The position numbers were made by a program, and so were the translations under genes. The notes beneath the pieces were generated by a model, which worked only from the letters and a program-made list of their open reading frames with translations, was not told where the DNA came from and searched no databases. Shown piece after piece: positions 10,301-18,219 of a DNA stretch of 64,000 nt. The stretch covers positions 4,080,675 through 4,144,674 of the forward strand of contig JACAUB010000001.1 of NCBI GenBank assembly GCA_013390605.1, written 5' to 3'. Every line of letters starts with the position of its first letter. Positions within the stretch are counted from its first letter, which is position 1. Source of the DNA: Bacteroidota bacterium. Lineage in GTDB: Bacteria > Bacteroidota > Bacteroidia > Bacteroidales > Cfx3-03.

Positions 10301-10792
10301 AGTCCCGGGAACTGTAACAATAACGCCAGTAACAGCTACGCCAGTTGCATCTACAACTTTACCAGTAACTGTAATCCTTTTTGCTTGTTCGGGTTCAGGG
10401 GCAGCTTCAGTTTTGCCCATGGCTGCCATCTCTTTAGTAGACAAGACGATACGTCTATCTAAAATAGAATAAGTAATATCTGTTGTTTTAAATAAATCAT
10501 TTAAAACTTCAGTAATTAAACGACCCTTTACTCTAATAGTAACTGCTTTGTTTTTATCAATCGAATTGTTACTAAAAAAGAAAATGAACTCACTTTGTCT
10601 TTCTATTGCTGTAAAGACTTGTTGTAGAGGTGCATTTTTAAAATCGAGCGACAATCTTGCAGTTGCAGCATATGTGCTCGCAGAAGCCCGTGAAATCCCC
10701 CCAACCAAAAACATTGCACATAGTACAACTCCTATGTAACTGGTTAGAAGAGCCCTAAAAAGAACTGGCCCAAATTGTAATTGTTTTTTCAT
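7370..10792 (-). CDS. SusC/RagA TonB-dependent transporter with STN signalling domain
   Basis: This 1140-residue outer-membrane receptor imports oligosaccharides using TonB energy. In order: signal peptide ending about residue 40; STN domain (about 45-118, LSLDFKNAPLQQVFTAIERQ), which touches a periplasmic anti-sigma factor; a carboxypeptidase-regulatory-like beta sandwich (about 138-212); the SusC linker LDEVVVVGYGTQKR; the plug domain with DGIAGRSMERINSADIESI and VLKDASAAIYGA-type signature; then a 22-strand-type barrel ending NVGVSLTF with a terminal aromatic. The STN domain matches the adjacent FecR and ECF sigma genes, so the protein should also report substrate binding to transcription. 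The leader between FecR and this gene carries a candidate antisense RNA with terminator. SusD follows after 11 bases. Confidence 0.97.
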   Translation of the reverse strand: MKKQLQFGPVLFRALLTSYIGVVLCAMFLVGGISRASASTYAATARLSLDFKNAPLQQVFTAIERQSEFIFFFSNNSIDKNKAVTIRVKGRLITEVLNDLFKTTDITYSILDRRIVLSTKEMAAMGKTEAAPEPEQAKRITVTGKVVDATGVAVTGVIVTVPGTTRGVATDGNGMYSIQVTAKDKMLSFSFIGMKKQEVEIGDRTVINVTLESLATKLDEVVVVGYGTQKRTTITGSVSNVKGESLAKAPVVNVTNSLVGRLPGLVAINKSGEPGNDGSTLRIRGINTLNDNSPLIVVDGIAGRSMERINSADIESITILKDASAAIYGAQAANGVILITTKRGTTGKPTVTMNYNTGYNSPTRVPAMADAATYATMMNEVNAYAGKLPAYTAAEIQKYKDGSDPLHYPNTNWFKAVFKDQAPQSSANVTVNGGSDNLKYFLSLGSKSQDGIYKNSATKYNQYNFRSNIDGKISKDITVSFDVAGREEIKNYPTRSAGEIFRFLMRGKPNMIASWPNGMPGPDIEYGDNPVVVATSATGYDRDKLYVLESNMKVNINIPWVPGLSLTVNASFDKNFENHKVWQTPWTLYSWDGTTLDAKGQPVLSGSKRGFSAPQLDQKFYDRENITANALLNYGVKIARNHDIKVLVASERSTMNNYYSDAFRQYFVSSAIDQIFAGGSKDMNNDGNQYYSARLNYFGRVNYSYKERYLTEFVWRYDGSYIFPEGAKQFGFFPGVSLGWRISEEDFWKKNITFLNSFKLRASWGQTGNDRINEYQYLAAYGFNSSGYTYIFNNNVENKLLSETQIPNPNVTWEVANESNIGFEGSALGGKLTFEADYFNNIRSQILIYRNASVPNTSGLTLPRENLGKVQNQGVEGILAYHDNVGDFRYDVSINGGYAKNKVKFWDETPGKPGYQQITGHPVPTDVSNPDGNLYYQAIGIYKDQAQINATPHWAGAVPGDIIFADVNKDGKIDGLDRVRNYKTAVPTFTGGLSLSVGYKQFDLTMLFQGATGAVRYISTESGEIGNYLQDFASQRWTPTNTNASYPRAFNRSNEYWVNQANTFWLRSTDYVRLKNIEIGYNAPKSVNRYLGIQGLRVYFSGSNLFTLDKLKVFDPESDSNSGQIYPLNKVVNVGVSLTF

Positions 10793-10799
10793 ATCTTTG
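10792..10799 (+). promoter_or_regulatory. Plus-strand -7 box overlapping the susC start codon
   Basis: TATCTTTG matches TAnnTTTG exactly and is read away from the SusC gene, toward the plus-strand terminator at 10881-10916. No good -33 element stands 19 bases upstream, so strength is uncertain. Confidence 0.4.
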
Positions 10800-10805
10800 C
10801 AATGA

Positions 10806-10916
10806 TTTTAAATTAATTTAATTAGATGATTTCTAGTTGCCAAGCGAGAATCATCTGAGTTAAAGATTTGGTTAATTAATCCGGGATATGTTTTTTAATT
10901 GTCCCGGTTTTTTTTT
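10806..10916 (+). ncRNA. Candidate antisense RNA to the susC leader
   Basis: A plus-strand RNA starting about 7 bases after the box at 10792-10799 and ending at the T-run (908-916 of 10 kb) would be about 110 nt and fully complementary to the untranslated leader of the SusC mRNA. No protein gene on the plus strand could explain the terminator. Known: cis-antisense small RNAs in susC leaders of Bacteroides PULs (DonS type) repress those loci and occupy this same position between anti-sigma factor and susC. Here the RNA is inferred from promoter box and terminator only; expression is unproven. Confidence 0.5.
10881..10916 (+). terminator. Plus-strand intrinsic terminator in the susC leader
   Basis: CCGGGA (10881-10886) pairs with TCCCGG (10902-10907), followed directly by nine T. 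The T-run is on the plus strand only, so it ends plus-strand RNA, opposite to all neighbouring genes. The minus-strand reading lacks a T-run after the stem and is a poor terminator for fecR. Confidence 0.65.
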
Positions 10917-10949
10917 GAAGATCATAACTTACGTCATAGGCTCTCATTT

Positions 10950-11915
10950 TTAATGGTTAATGTTTCTTAAACTTATGTATATATCATTTCCTTTCATGCT
11001 ATAACGAATTGGTGTAGAAAGATTTATAAATCTCAAAATCTTCAAAGCATCATCTGTTTTTCTAAAAGCACCGGTATAACGTTTATTTTTAAGCGCTTCA
11101 TCATTTGTATGCATTCTGATATTAAAGTCTCTTTCGACCCGCAATGCAATTTGCCAAAAATATTCTTCCTGAAATCGATAAACACCATCCATCCAAGAAG
11201 TATACAGGCTTGTATTGACCCATTTTCTTAAAATCTCATCTTTATCACTGAAAGTGACAATCTGTTGTCCAGGGCTCATTTCCATTTTTGTAACTTCATT
11301 TTTGTTATTAGAACTAGTTTCAAGAATTATTTTTCCATGAACCAGTGTTGTTACCATATGCTTATCGGCTGCAAAAGCAACAACATTAAAACCAGTTCCT
11401 AAAACTTTAACCTTTGCAAACCCTGCATTAATACAAAATGGATGAGTTTTATCTTTTGTTACTTCGAAATAAGCTTCTCCTTCCAACTTCACCTCTCTTG
11501 TTTTTCCAAACTTTTTTGGAAAACTAATTTTTGTACCTCCATTAAGCCAAACGATAGATCCATCAGGTAGTATTTGTTTTAATTGCTTTCCATTCCCGGT
11601 AGTAATTGTCACAAGTTCATTCTTGAAAAGAATCTTCTTGCTAGGTATACTTAAGAAAATCAAAGCAACTAATCCCACAAGTAATAATATAGAGGCGGCA
11701 GCATAAACCCTTTTAAAAATAGTAAAGGATGAAGTTCTTTTAAATTTATTGTTTATATGTTGTTTATCATCAATAGTTCCAGCTAGAGCCCAAGCCTTTT
11801 GAGATTTAAAAAATTCTTCTTTTAAGTCCGGATCATTTTCCAATCTATCAAATAAGATAATTTTCTCCTCCTCAGAAAGGCTTTGTGTAAAATATTTTAT
11901 AAAAAGATTCTCCAT
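10950..11915 (-). CDS. FecR-type anti-sigma factor
   Basis: A single-pass inner-membrane protein that holds the partner ECF sigma factor and receives the signal from the STN domain of SusC. Seen: a cytoplasmic N-terminal part (about 1-70, YFTQSLSEEEKIILFDRLEN), one membrane segment (about 77-97, VYAAASILLLVGLVALIFLS), the periplasmic FecR domain (LPDGSIVWLNGGTKISFP, LEGEAYFEVTKDKTHPF, VLGTGFNVVAF), and a C-terminal region ending in the STN-like FINLSTPIRYSMKGNDIYISL. The ATG at 11915 (321 residues) is preferred to a TTG 42 bases earlier because the normal FecR N-terminus begins there. It follows the sigma gene by 78 bases. It is part of the sigma-FecR-SusC signalling set. Confidence 0.93.
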   Translation of the reverse strand: MENLFIKYFTQSLSEEEKIILFDRLENDPDLKEEFFKSQKAWALAGTIDDKQHINNKFKRTSSFTIFKRVYAAASILLLVGLVALIFLSIPSKKILFKNELVTITTGNGKQLKQILPDGSIVWLNGGTKISFPKKFGKTREVKLEGEAYFEVTKDKTHPFCINAGFAKVKVLGTGFNVVAFAADKHMVTTLVHGKIILETSSNNKNEVTKMEMSPGQQIVTFSDKDEILRKWVNTSLYTSWMDGVYRFQEEYFWQIALRVERDFNIRMHTNDEALKNKRYTGAFRKTDDALKILRFINLSTPIRYSMKGNDIYISLRNINH

Positions 11916-11993
11916 AGTGTATAGTATACAACTCTGAGAAAGCTTTACCCTAAACAAAAAGTGAAGAAATTTTATAAATAATTATTTTTCTTT

Positions 11994-12560
11994 TTAATCT
12001 CGAACTACACTAACTTTCAGTTCACCTAATGCTTTAGTAAGGTGATATTCAACTGTTTTAATAGAAATGTCTAATTTCTCAGCTATATCCCTATTCTTTA
12101 TTCCTGAATATCTGCTCATTTCGAAAATATCGCGCGTCTTAGATGGGAGTTTAGATAATGCTTTTTTGATAACAGATTCCAGATCCTTAACAATCAGATC
12201 ATGCGGGTCGAGATACTCTAACGATTGAATATTTAATTCCATCTCCCGAAACATAATTTCCTGATACTTTGTATGAGATGATAAGCTGGATTTCTGCTTC
12301 TTCAATATATTTAAAGCTTTATTCTTAGCAATGGTCAATAAAAATGCCAATAATGATTTTTCAGGATTAAGGATTTCCCTAATCTCCCACAGCAGAATAA
12401 ATGTCTCTTGTATAACATCATCCGCCAAATTATTATCATTGGTATACGAAATTATAAACCTTTTTAAACGAGCACTATATGCCGAATAAATTCCAGTAAA
12501 GGCCTCCTCGTCTCCATTGATAATTTTCAAACAATATGCTTTTTCTAATTCACGGTTCAT
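11994..12560 (-). CDS. ECF RNA polymerase sigma factor, PUL-associated
   Basis: A 188-residue sigma-70-family factor of the Bacteroidota expansion group that normally pairs with FecR and drives susCD expression. Region 2 (about residues 22-90) contains YSARLKRFIISYTNDNNLADD and QETFILLWEIRE; region 4 (about 130-182) contains LPSKTRDIFEMSRYSGIKNRDIA and the helix-turn-helix DISIKTVEYHLTKAL. Both are normal in length. The gene opens a sigma-FecR-SusC-SusD series on the minus strand and has its own -7 box 29 bases upstream, so it is probably transcribed from a housekeeping promoter. The target promoter in front of susC could not be recognised by eye. Confidence 0.94.
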   Translation of the reverse strand: MNRELEKAYCLKIINGDEEAFTGIYSAYSARLKRFIISYTNDNNLADDVIQETFILLWEIREILNPEKSLLAFLLTIAKNKALNILKKQKSSLSSHTKYQEIMFREMELNIQSLEYLDPHDLIVKDLESVIKKALSKLPSKTRDIFEMSRYSGIKNRDIAEKLDISIKTVEYHLTKALGELKVSVVRD

Positions 12561-12588
12561 AAATGACTATGTAATTTTAGAAAAATGA

Positions 12589-12596
12589 CAAACGTA
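12589..12596 (-). promoter_or_regulatory. -7 promoter box of the ECF sigma gene
   Basis: On the minus strand the bases read TACGTTTG, an exact TAnnTTTG box; start of transcription would be about 22 bases before the ATG. No clear -33 element. Confidence 0.5.
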
Positions 12597-12845
12597 AAAA
12601 TAACATTTAATCTTAAACTTTATAAAAAAATATTTTCGATTCACTTCTGAATTACGAAATACGACATCCTAGTAAGATGGATAGTTAGGGTAGAACAGTC
12701 CAAATATACAATTATTTTAAAATCACATTTATCTGAATGAAGTGAGATATGGCATATTAGAAACCTGTGAATAACATGATTCTCTCAGCTTTTGCATTTC
12801 AAGACCTTTAAATATTTGATACTGTAATATTCTGTTTTTTTTTGT

Positions 12846-13781
12846 TTATAAATTTATTTTCAGTTTCTCTATAAGTGCATTAGAGACTTTAAAGGCAGTG
12901 CCATGCCGAACGCCTTTTGGGAAACTTACGTTTTCAGACACATCCTCCCAATCAATCATATTCTTTGAACGGACAGCTCCATATTTGTGTTGAGTATACT
13001 TATCGAAATAAACGTATACATACTCACCAACCTGAAGTGCTGTTGGTCCTTCTGCCCAATATTTACCAGTGATAGGAGCCGATACCTCTATTGGGTATGG
13101 TCCTGAGGCATGCATTGACTGGGTAACGCGAATATTTTTTTCGGGAGGATTTGAATTCTCATTTTTCACAAATAGATAAAAGTTTTTACCCTTTGGTAAA
13201 ATGGTGGCATCAATAACACTGAAATCAGGATTAAAGAAAAGTCTCGTTTCACTAAAGGTCTTGAAGTCTTTCGTAGAGGTGCTATATATCCTATGATTTA
13301 GTCCTTTCTCGCTTTCGGAGGTAGAGATATTACCATGGCGACCGGGGATTGTGGTTGCCCAAAAAATGGTATATTCTTTAGTCTTTAAATCGTAGACTAT
13401 CTCAGGAGCCCAGCTATTTCTAGCGGTGGGTTCATTTTGCATCACAGGGATAGCTTTTTGCTCAGACCAGTTGATCAGATCCTTTGAGGAAGCATAGCCA
13501 ATCTCTTTATCCCACCAACCACTGGTCCATACCAAATGAAAAAGGCCATCTTTACCTTCAAGGATAAATGGATCACGCATCAGCTTATCTTTTCCTATAG
13601 CCGGTATTAAATATGATTTACCGTTGTTTAATGCATTCCAGGTCAGTCCATCAGTACTATAGGCCAGATGCAATCCATCTTGTCCATTATCAATAAAATA
13701 AGAGAAGAGAAAAGTCTGATTCTGAGCCTTTACAGATAAGGAAAAGAAGCATATTATAATAAGTAAACATTTCAATTTCAT
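12846..13781 (-). CDS. Exported GH43-like glycosidase
   Basis: A 311-residue protein with a signal peptide (MKLKCLLIIICFFSLSVKAQ) and a five-bladed propeller pattern of the GH43 superfamily. Blade signatures: FIDNGQDGLHLAYSTDGLTW, MRDPFILEGKDGLFHLVWT (Asp about residue 70), NSWAPEIVYD (about 125), and YWAEGPTALQVGEYVYVYFD (Glu about 243, the usual general acid position). GH43 enzymes remove arabinofuranose, xylose or galactose from plant glycans; the subfamily could not be assigned, and the N-terminal catalytic Asp is in an FIDNG context, not the common ADP. It lies upstream of the sigma gene and 83 bases downstream of the GH2 gene on the same strand, so it is probably in the same operon as that GH2. 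Confidence 0.82.
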   Translation of the reverse strand: MKLKCLLIIICFFSLSVKAQNQTFLFSYFIDNGQDGLHLAYSTDGLTWNALNNGKSYLIPAIGKDKLMRDPFILEGKDGLFHLVWTSGWWDKEIGYASSKDLINWSEQKAIPVMQNEPTARNSWAPEIVYDLKTKEYTIFWATTIPGRHGNISTSESEKGLNHRIYSTSTKDFKTFSETRLFFNPDFSVIDATILPKGKNFYLFVKNENSNPPEKNIRVTQSMHASGPYPIEVSAPITGKYWAEGPTALQVGEYVYVYFDKYTQHKYGAVRSKNMIDWEDVSENVSFPKGVRHGTAFKVSNALIEKLKINL

Positions 13782-13864
13782 TTTGTATTAATTTAAAATT
13801 TAATAATCTTCTGTTTATCGTAATTTTAGATGAAATACCATTTTCATACGTTAAGTCGCTTATA

Positions 13865-16555
13865 TTAAAGTGGCTTAGTAACAGTCTTTGCCGCCGGTTT
13901 CTTTCCTTCGAAGAATTCCTGATCACGCTCTACTTCTTTCAGTTTGTATTTGTTTAGCTCTTCATTTGCCTTTTGCAATTGGAGTTTGAGACTTTCAAGA
14001 GTATCTGATAATTTGTTTTCAACAGCTTTTGAAGCTCCTTTTACCACCTGACGTTCCTCTTGAAAGTTGAGAGCTAATGATGATTTTACACTCACTATTT
14101 CTAACGTTGCGGACTGAGGACTAATACTACCTCCACCTAAAATAGAGGCTGTAATTTTGATAACTCCTGAGCGAGTTGTTGATCTGATTAGCACAGGAGC
14201 CGTTCCCCATTCAACTGCACGTGGATTCGCTCCAATATGTTCGTCGCCAATAATCTCACCCTCTCCTTCAATCGTAAATCTGATCTTCTCTTTATTGAGC
14301 CGTTTTACGTTGCCGTCGCTATCTGTAATAGAAGCTATTACAGTAACGATGTCGGAGCCGTCAGCAATTAAAGAGAGTCCCTCATTATCGACACTTAACA
14401 TAATTTTTTCAGGACGATTTGCAGGCATCTTAACAGTTGTGGCCACAACCTTATTATCAATCAGCCCCTCTGCTGTCAATTTAACACTATTACTTTTCCT
14501 CATCCTATGTAGCTCTTTGATATCCATAAAATTGTATACATTCTTGAATACAACTGGCTGGTAAGGCATTCCGGGTTGAGTATGTTCAACTTTCTTGACT
14601 CTCGGTTCCTTATCAAAGAAAGTGAGTTTTACCTGATCACAATTAGTAAAGACAGTAACATCATTCGGAGAAAATGGTGTCATCTCATTGGCTATATAGA
14701 TCATAGGACCGGAATCGGCTGTTAGATGTTTAATCTTAGGATCACGCTGGCTCTCAAACATGTAATATGAGTACTTGGGCTGTCTGAAAGCATCCATAAT
14801 ACCACCCCAGAATGGATCGGGATGATAACCTCGCTGATGGTCAAAAGGATGCCATAAACAACCACCTACATGTTGTGCGGGAGTTTGATATAAAGTTTGA
14901 TAACAGGTAAACGGATAGGATGGGTTTGCATAATGAATAGCCTGAACCAGTTGCGGAACCTCTCCCCAATCACGTGACACTCTGCTTGGTGAGTTATGTG
15001 ATGACCAGTCGTCTACATTATCTCCCCATTCACGGGTAAAGACCGACTGCTTAATGTTTTTATATGCCGCTTTATCCAGTGGATGTGCATAAAGCACATC
15101 ATAAAAGTCGGCTCCTTTACTCTCTTCATCACATGCAGCAAAACAGCCTTGATATGGATATTCCGAATGTAACAGATCATAGGCTTTCTTAGAGAAATCG
15201 GCAGGAAAACGGGTTTCATTTAAGATGGGTTCCCACATAATAACACTAGCATGGTTACGATCGCGCCGTACCATATTACTGATATTTGTATAGATCCGTC
15301 TGGCAAAGATGGTATCTGCGTTCCAGAACTGCCACCCAGGAGTTGCGACAATTACAAAGAGACCCAACTCATCACAAGCATCCATAAAAGAGGGGTCCTG
15401 AGGATAATGAGCCGAACGGATGATCCGCATTCCGGCATCACGAAGCTTCTTTGCATCACGCCATTGCCCTGAGTTTGGTAATGCATTTCCAATATATGCA
15501 AAATCCTGATGGCGATTTGCGCCTATAAGTTTATCGTTGAAGGGTTTATTGTTGAGAAAAAATCCATCTTTACCCCTAAACTCTATCTTGCGGATACCAA
15601 TTCTATTGTAATAGCCATCAACAGGTTTCCCATCTTTACCGGTAATTAGTGAGTTCAGATTATATAATGACGGGCTGTCCGGAGTCCAGAGATCTGGATT
15701 AATAACGATAATGCTTTGCTTAATTTTAAGCTCAGCACCAGCAGCCAGTGTAATCTTATTACTGGCTTTTCCAACTACCATACCCGTTGCATTTTTGAGG
15801 GCTGTTTCGAGTTTAAGTTGTTGTTTTTGTGGTGACTCATTTCTGACTTCAGTCTCAACAACTACAGTTGCTTTATTATCAGAGATCTCCTCATAATGTA
15901 CAAACACTCCACCACTTGCAGTCTTGCCCGACTGGATAGCATCAGTAATATGAACAGGAGCAGTAGCAACCATCCATACATCACGATAGATTCCTCCAAA
16001 GTATGCAAAATCAAGCGCATCCTGTGGCTTTCCCGGAGGATAGATTGAATCATCACTATTATCAGCTCTAACAGCAATCACATTCTTTGCCCCGGGAACG
16101 ATTCCAAGTCGTGATAGATCAAGAATAACGGGGAGATATCCTCCATAATTCTCTTTTACCAGTTTCCCGTTCAGAAAGATCTTGCATTTTCCCATGATGG
16201 CTTCGAAGTAAAGGGTCACTTTTTTATCAGCCATCTCATTAGAGAGTACAAAATGTTTCCGATACCATGCAACACCTTGATAGTTTTTACAGCCACTGGC
16301 TTCAGAAGGGACTAATTCAACAGAATGAGGTAGGTTTACAACCTCCCAGCTGTTATCAGAAAAGTCGTTCAGTTCAGCCTCCTTGATGTCTCCCTTAAAA
16401 AATCGCCATCCGGGATTAAAGCTTTCTACCTTTCTACCTGCATTTTCAAGAGAATAAAACCCTGCAGTTGAAAAGATCTTAGCCGGAGATTGCGCAAAAA
16501 GGTTTATAGGAAGAAAGCTCAGTAATAAAATGAAGTAGCGTAAATGTTTTTCCAT
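13865..16555 (-). CDS. Exported GH2 beta-glycosidase with C-terminal coiled-coil tail
   Basis: An 896-residue enzyme with a signal peptide ending INLFAQ. Order: GH2 sugar-binding domain (WRFFKGDI, WYRKHFVL, IFLNGKLVKENYGGY), immunoglobulin-like domain, and a barrel with IIRSAHYPQDPSFMDACDELG, a proton-donor Glu in ILNETRFP (about 445) and a nucleophile Glu in TREWGDN (about 507). Then come immunoglobulin-like modules of the kind following many Bacteroidota GH2 galactosidases. The last 65 or so residues form an unusual charged heptad-like helix (DTLESLKLQLQKANEELNKY) and a KPAAKT tail not expected in the family. Probably a beta-galactosidase, though GH2 includes other activities. Separated from rhaT by a terminator; GH43 follows after 83 bases. 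Confidence 0.9.
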   Translation of the reverse strand: MEKHLRYFILLLSFLPINLFAQSPAKIFSTAGFYSLENAGRKVESFNPGWRFFKGDIKEAELNDFSDNSWEVVNLPHSVELVPSEASGCKNYQGVAWYRKHFVLSNEMADKKVTLYFEAIMGKCKIFLNGKLVKENYGGYLPVILDLSRLGIVPGAKNVIAVRADNSDDSIYPPGKPQDALDFAYFGGIYRDVWMVATAPVHITDAIQSGKTASGGVFVHYEEISDNKATVVVETEVRNESPQKQQLKLETALKNATGMVVGKASNKITLAAGAELKIKQSIIVINPDLWTPDSPSLYNLNSLITGKDGKPVDGYYNRIGIRKIEFRGKDGFFLNNKPFNDKLIGANRHQDFAYIGNALPNSGQWRDAKKLRDAGMRIIRSAHYPQDPSFMDACDELGLFVIVATPGWQFWNADTIFARRIYTNISNMVRRDRNHASVIMWEPILNETRFPADFSKKAYDLLHSEYPYQGCFAACDEESKGADFYDVLYAHPLDKAAYKNIKQSVFTREWGDNVDDWSSHNSPSRVSRDWGEVPQLVQAIHYANPSYPFTCYQTLYQTPAQHVGGCLWHPFDHQRGYHPDPFWGGIMDAFRQPKYSYYMFESQRDPKIKHLTADSGPMIYIANEMTPFSPNDVTVFTNCDQVKLTFFDKEPRVKKVEHTQPGMPYQPVVFKNVYNFMDIKELHRMRKSNSVKLTAEGLIDNKVVATTVKMPANRPEKIMLSVDNEGLSLIADGSDIVTVIASITDSDGNVKRLNKEKIRFTIEGEGEIIGDEHIGANPRAVEWGTAPVLIRSTTRSGVIKITASILGGGSISPQSATLEIVSVKSSLALNFQEERQVVKGASKAVENKLSDTLESLKLQLQKANEELNKYKLKEVERDQEFFEGKKPAAKTVTKPL

Positions 16556-16611
16556 TCATACAAAATTTTCATAAAAGTAATCTATACACTTATAAATTCA
16601 ACCAAATCCAA

Positions 16612-16653
16612 TAAAAAAAAGTGTCTATACCTAAAATTAAGGCATAGACACTT
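16612..16653 (-). terminator. Intrinsic terminator of rhaT
   Basis: On the minus strand AAGTGTCTATGCCT pairs with AGGTATAGACACTT (one mismatch, 7-base loop) and is followed by eight or nine T. It separates rhaT from the GH2 gene downstream. Confidence 0.88.
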
Positions 16654-16684
16654 CTCAATATTATTGTGAATAAATCAGATAACT

Positions 16685-17713
16685 TTATCCAAGCTTCACA
16701 ACAAAGGTGGAAAGAATTAAAATAGCAATACCGGCAATCAAAACAATCATTGTTTTAGTACTCACTCCTTTCCATTCTTTCAGGAAAAGCCCCCAGATAT
16801 TACCAAAAGCAATATTCAGGGCCATCAGAATACTCCAGGCAAACACGCCCATACTAGCTGGCAACATGCTCTTTCCCATTCCAAAGAAATGGAACTGGAG
16901 GAACCAAAGTAATCCTGCAAGGAAAGTGAATAAGATATTATTAACCAATACGCCACCTGAAACACTGAAATAAGCTTTTCCTGTTTTGTTCTTTATATTG
17001 AGGAATATACAATAAACTGCATTTGTAAAGAAACCACCTAAAAGGATAAAGATCAGTACAGGATTGTTTACATACAGAGAGTTGGTTCCCTTTTGTGCTG
17101 CAATTGCAGCCATAGGTTTTCCAGCCTCAAAACCGTAAGCAAAACAAGCACTCATCACACCTGCCATAACAGCAATCAGTAATCCTTTTTTCAAGGCAAA
17201 CTCTTTAACAGCAGCCATACGCTCTTCTTCAGAAAGGCTCTGTGTTTTCAATGCCCCCGCATAACCGATCAACGCAATACCTGCTATACATACTGAAACG
17301 CCAACAACCGTAAGAATACCGGTGGTTGATGCCAAAAGATTAGTACCGGCGACAATAGGTGGAATCAATGTGCCAAATGCAGCGCAAAAACCAAGAGCAA
17401 TACTCTGTCCAAGAGCCACACCCAAATAGCGAATACTTAAACCAAAAGTAAGTCCTCCAACACCCCATAGTGCACCAAAAAAGATAGTCCATAGTTTTGC
17501 ATCTAAAGGAGTTTCATTGATAATGGTCATCAATGATCCTGATGGTACTGTAAAAAGTGCAAATACCCATGGAGCAATAAGCCAGGCAGCAACACCTTGA
17601 CTGAGCCAATAGTTTTCCCAAGGCCACTCTTTTACACGTTTAAACGGGACGTAGAAACTTGCTGCTCCTATGCTCCCAATCGAAATAAGAATAATTCCAA
17701 GTAATGAGTTCAT
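16685..17713 (-). CDS. rhaT: L-rhamnose/H+ symporter RhaT
   Basis: A 342-residue inner-membrane protein with about ten hydrophobic segments and the RhaT-specific sequence opening GSIGAASFYVPFKRVKEWPWENYW, followed by WGVGGLTFGLSIRYLGVALGQSIALGFCAAFGTL, ending with FGNIWGLFLKEWKGVSTKT. RhaT takes up free L-rhamnose with a proton. It starts the minus-strand series and is divergent from two alpha-L-rhamnosidase genes, which is the strongest hint that the locus serves a rhamnose-bearing glycan. A hairpin terminator follows directly. Length matches Escherichia coli RhaT (344). No rhamnose isomerase, kinase or aldolase gene is in the window, so catabolism must be encoded elsewhere. Confidence 0.95.
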   Translation of the reverse strand: MNSLLGIILISIGSIGAASFYVPFKRVKEWPWENYWLSQGVAAWLIAPWVFALFTVPSGSLMTIINETPLDAKLWTIFFGALWGVGGLTFGLSIRYLGVALGQSIALGFCAAFGTLIPPIVAGTNLLASTTGILTVVGVSVCIAGIALIGYAGALKTQSLSEEERMAAVKEFALKKGLLIAVMAGVMSACFAYGFEAGKPMAAIAAQKGTNSLYVNNPVLIFILLGGFFTNAVYCIFLNIKNKTGKAYFSVSGGVLVNNILFTFLAGLLWFLQFHFFGMGKSMLPASMGVFAWSILMALNIAFGNIWGLFLKEWKGVSTKTMIVLIAGIAILILSTFVVKLG

Positions 17714-18219
17714 TGTAAAGATTTTAAATTTATGGCGTATGATTAAAGTTAAACAATTATTTGCTCCACGATCTTATTAATAGGTATGTTAATTTGCGGT
17801 AAATCCAAAATAATGATTTCTCAAAAATAGGATGCTTCGATGGGTGATTCAATATACATTTTGGATTATAATTTACATAAAATGACATTGTTTCTGAAAG
17901 GTGTATTTTATCATTAATTATTGTTTGTAACCTCATATTCTTTGACCTTAACAGGCATTATAATCTTACGGTTTTGTATTCATTGATCGATATTTAGCCG
18001 AAACAGAGAAAGTAGAATATGCTAATCAAAATGACACTTACTGACAGCCTTAGCTTTTTGCTATAAATGTCAGATTGTATAAATGATTAGTCAAAAGATG
18101 TATTGATAAAATTCAAAAGTCACAATATTTTTGAATATTGAGATTAGCTCAGATAAAAGGTAACCTCCTATTAAACAGATATAAAATAAATATTGATTTT
18201 CAACACATTAACAGCAACC
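17714..18219. other. Divergent control region between rhaT and GH78 gene
   Basis: About 500 AT-rich bases without a gene. Two dyads are visible: CTGACA (18041-18046) with TGTCAG (18068-18073), enclosing the small stem TAGC-TTTTT-GCTA; and CAATATT (18123-18129) with AATATTG (18134-18140). Either could be an operator controlling the two rhamnose transcription units. No clear TAnnTTTG box was found for either gene. Confidence 0.5.
18123..18140. promoter_or_regulatory. 18-base dyad upstream of GH78 gene
   Basis: Seven-base perfect inverted repeat CAATATT / AATATTG around a 4-base centre, 80 bases before the GH78 ATG. Candidate regulator site; no T-run suited to termination of a known transcript. 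Confidence 0.35.

Noticed and set aside
10893..10949. Minus-strand terminator for fecR at the CCGGGA/TCCCGG stem
   Set aside because: On the minus strand the stem is preceded by A-run and followed by ATTAATTAACC, with no T-run; the T-run is only on the plus strand.
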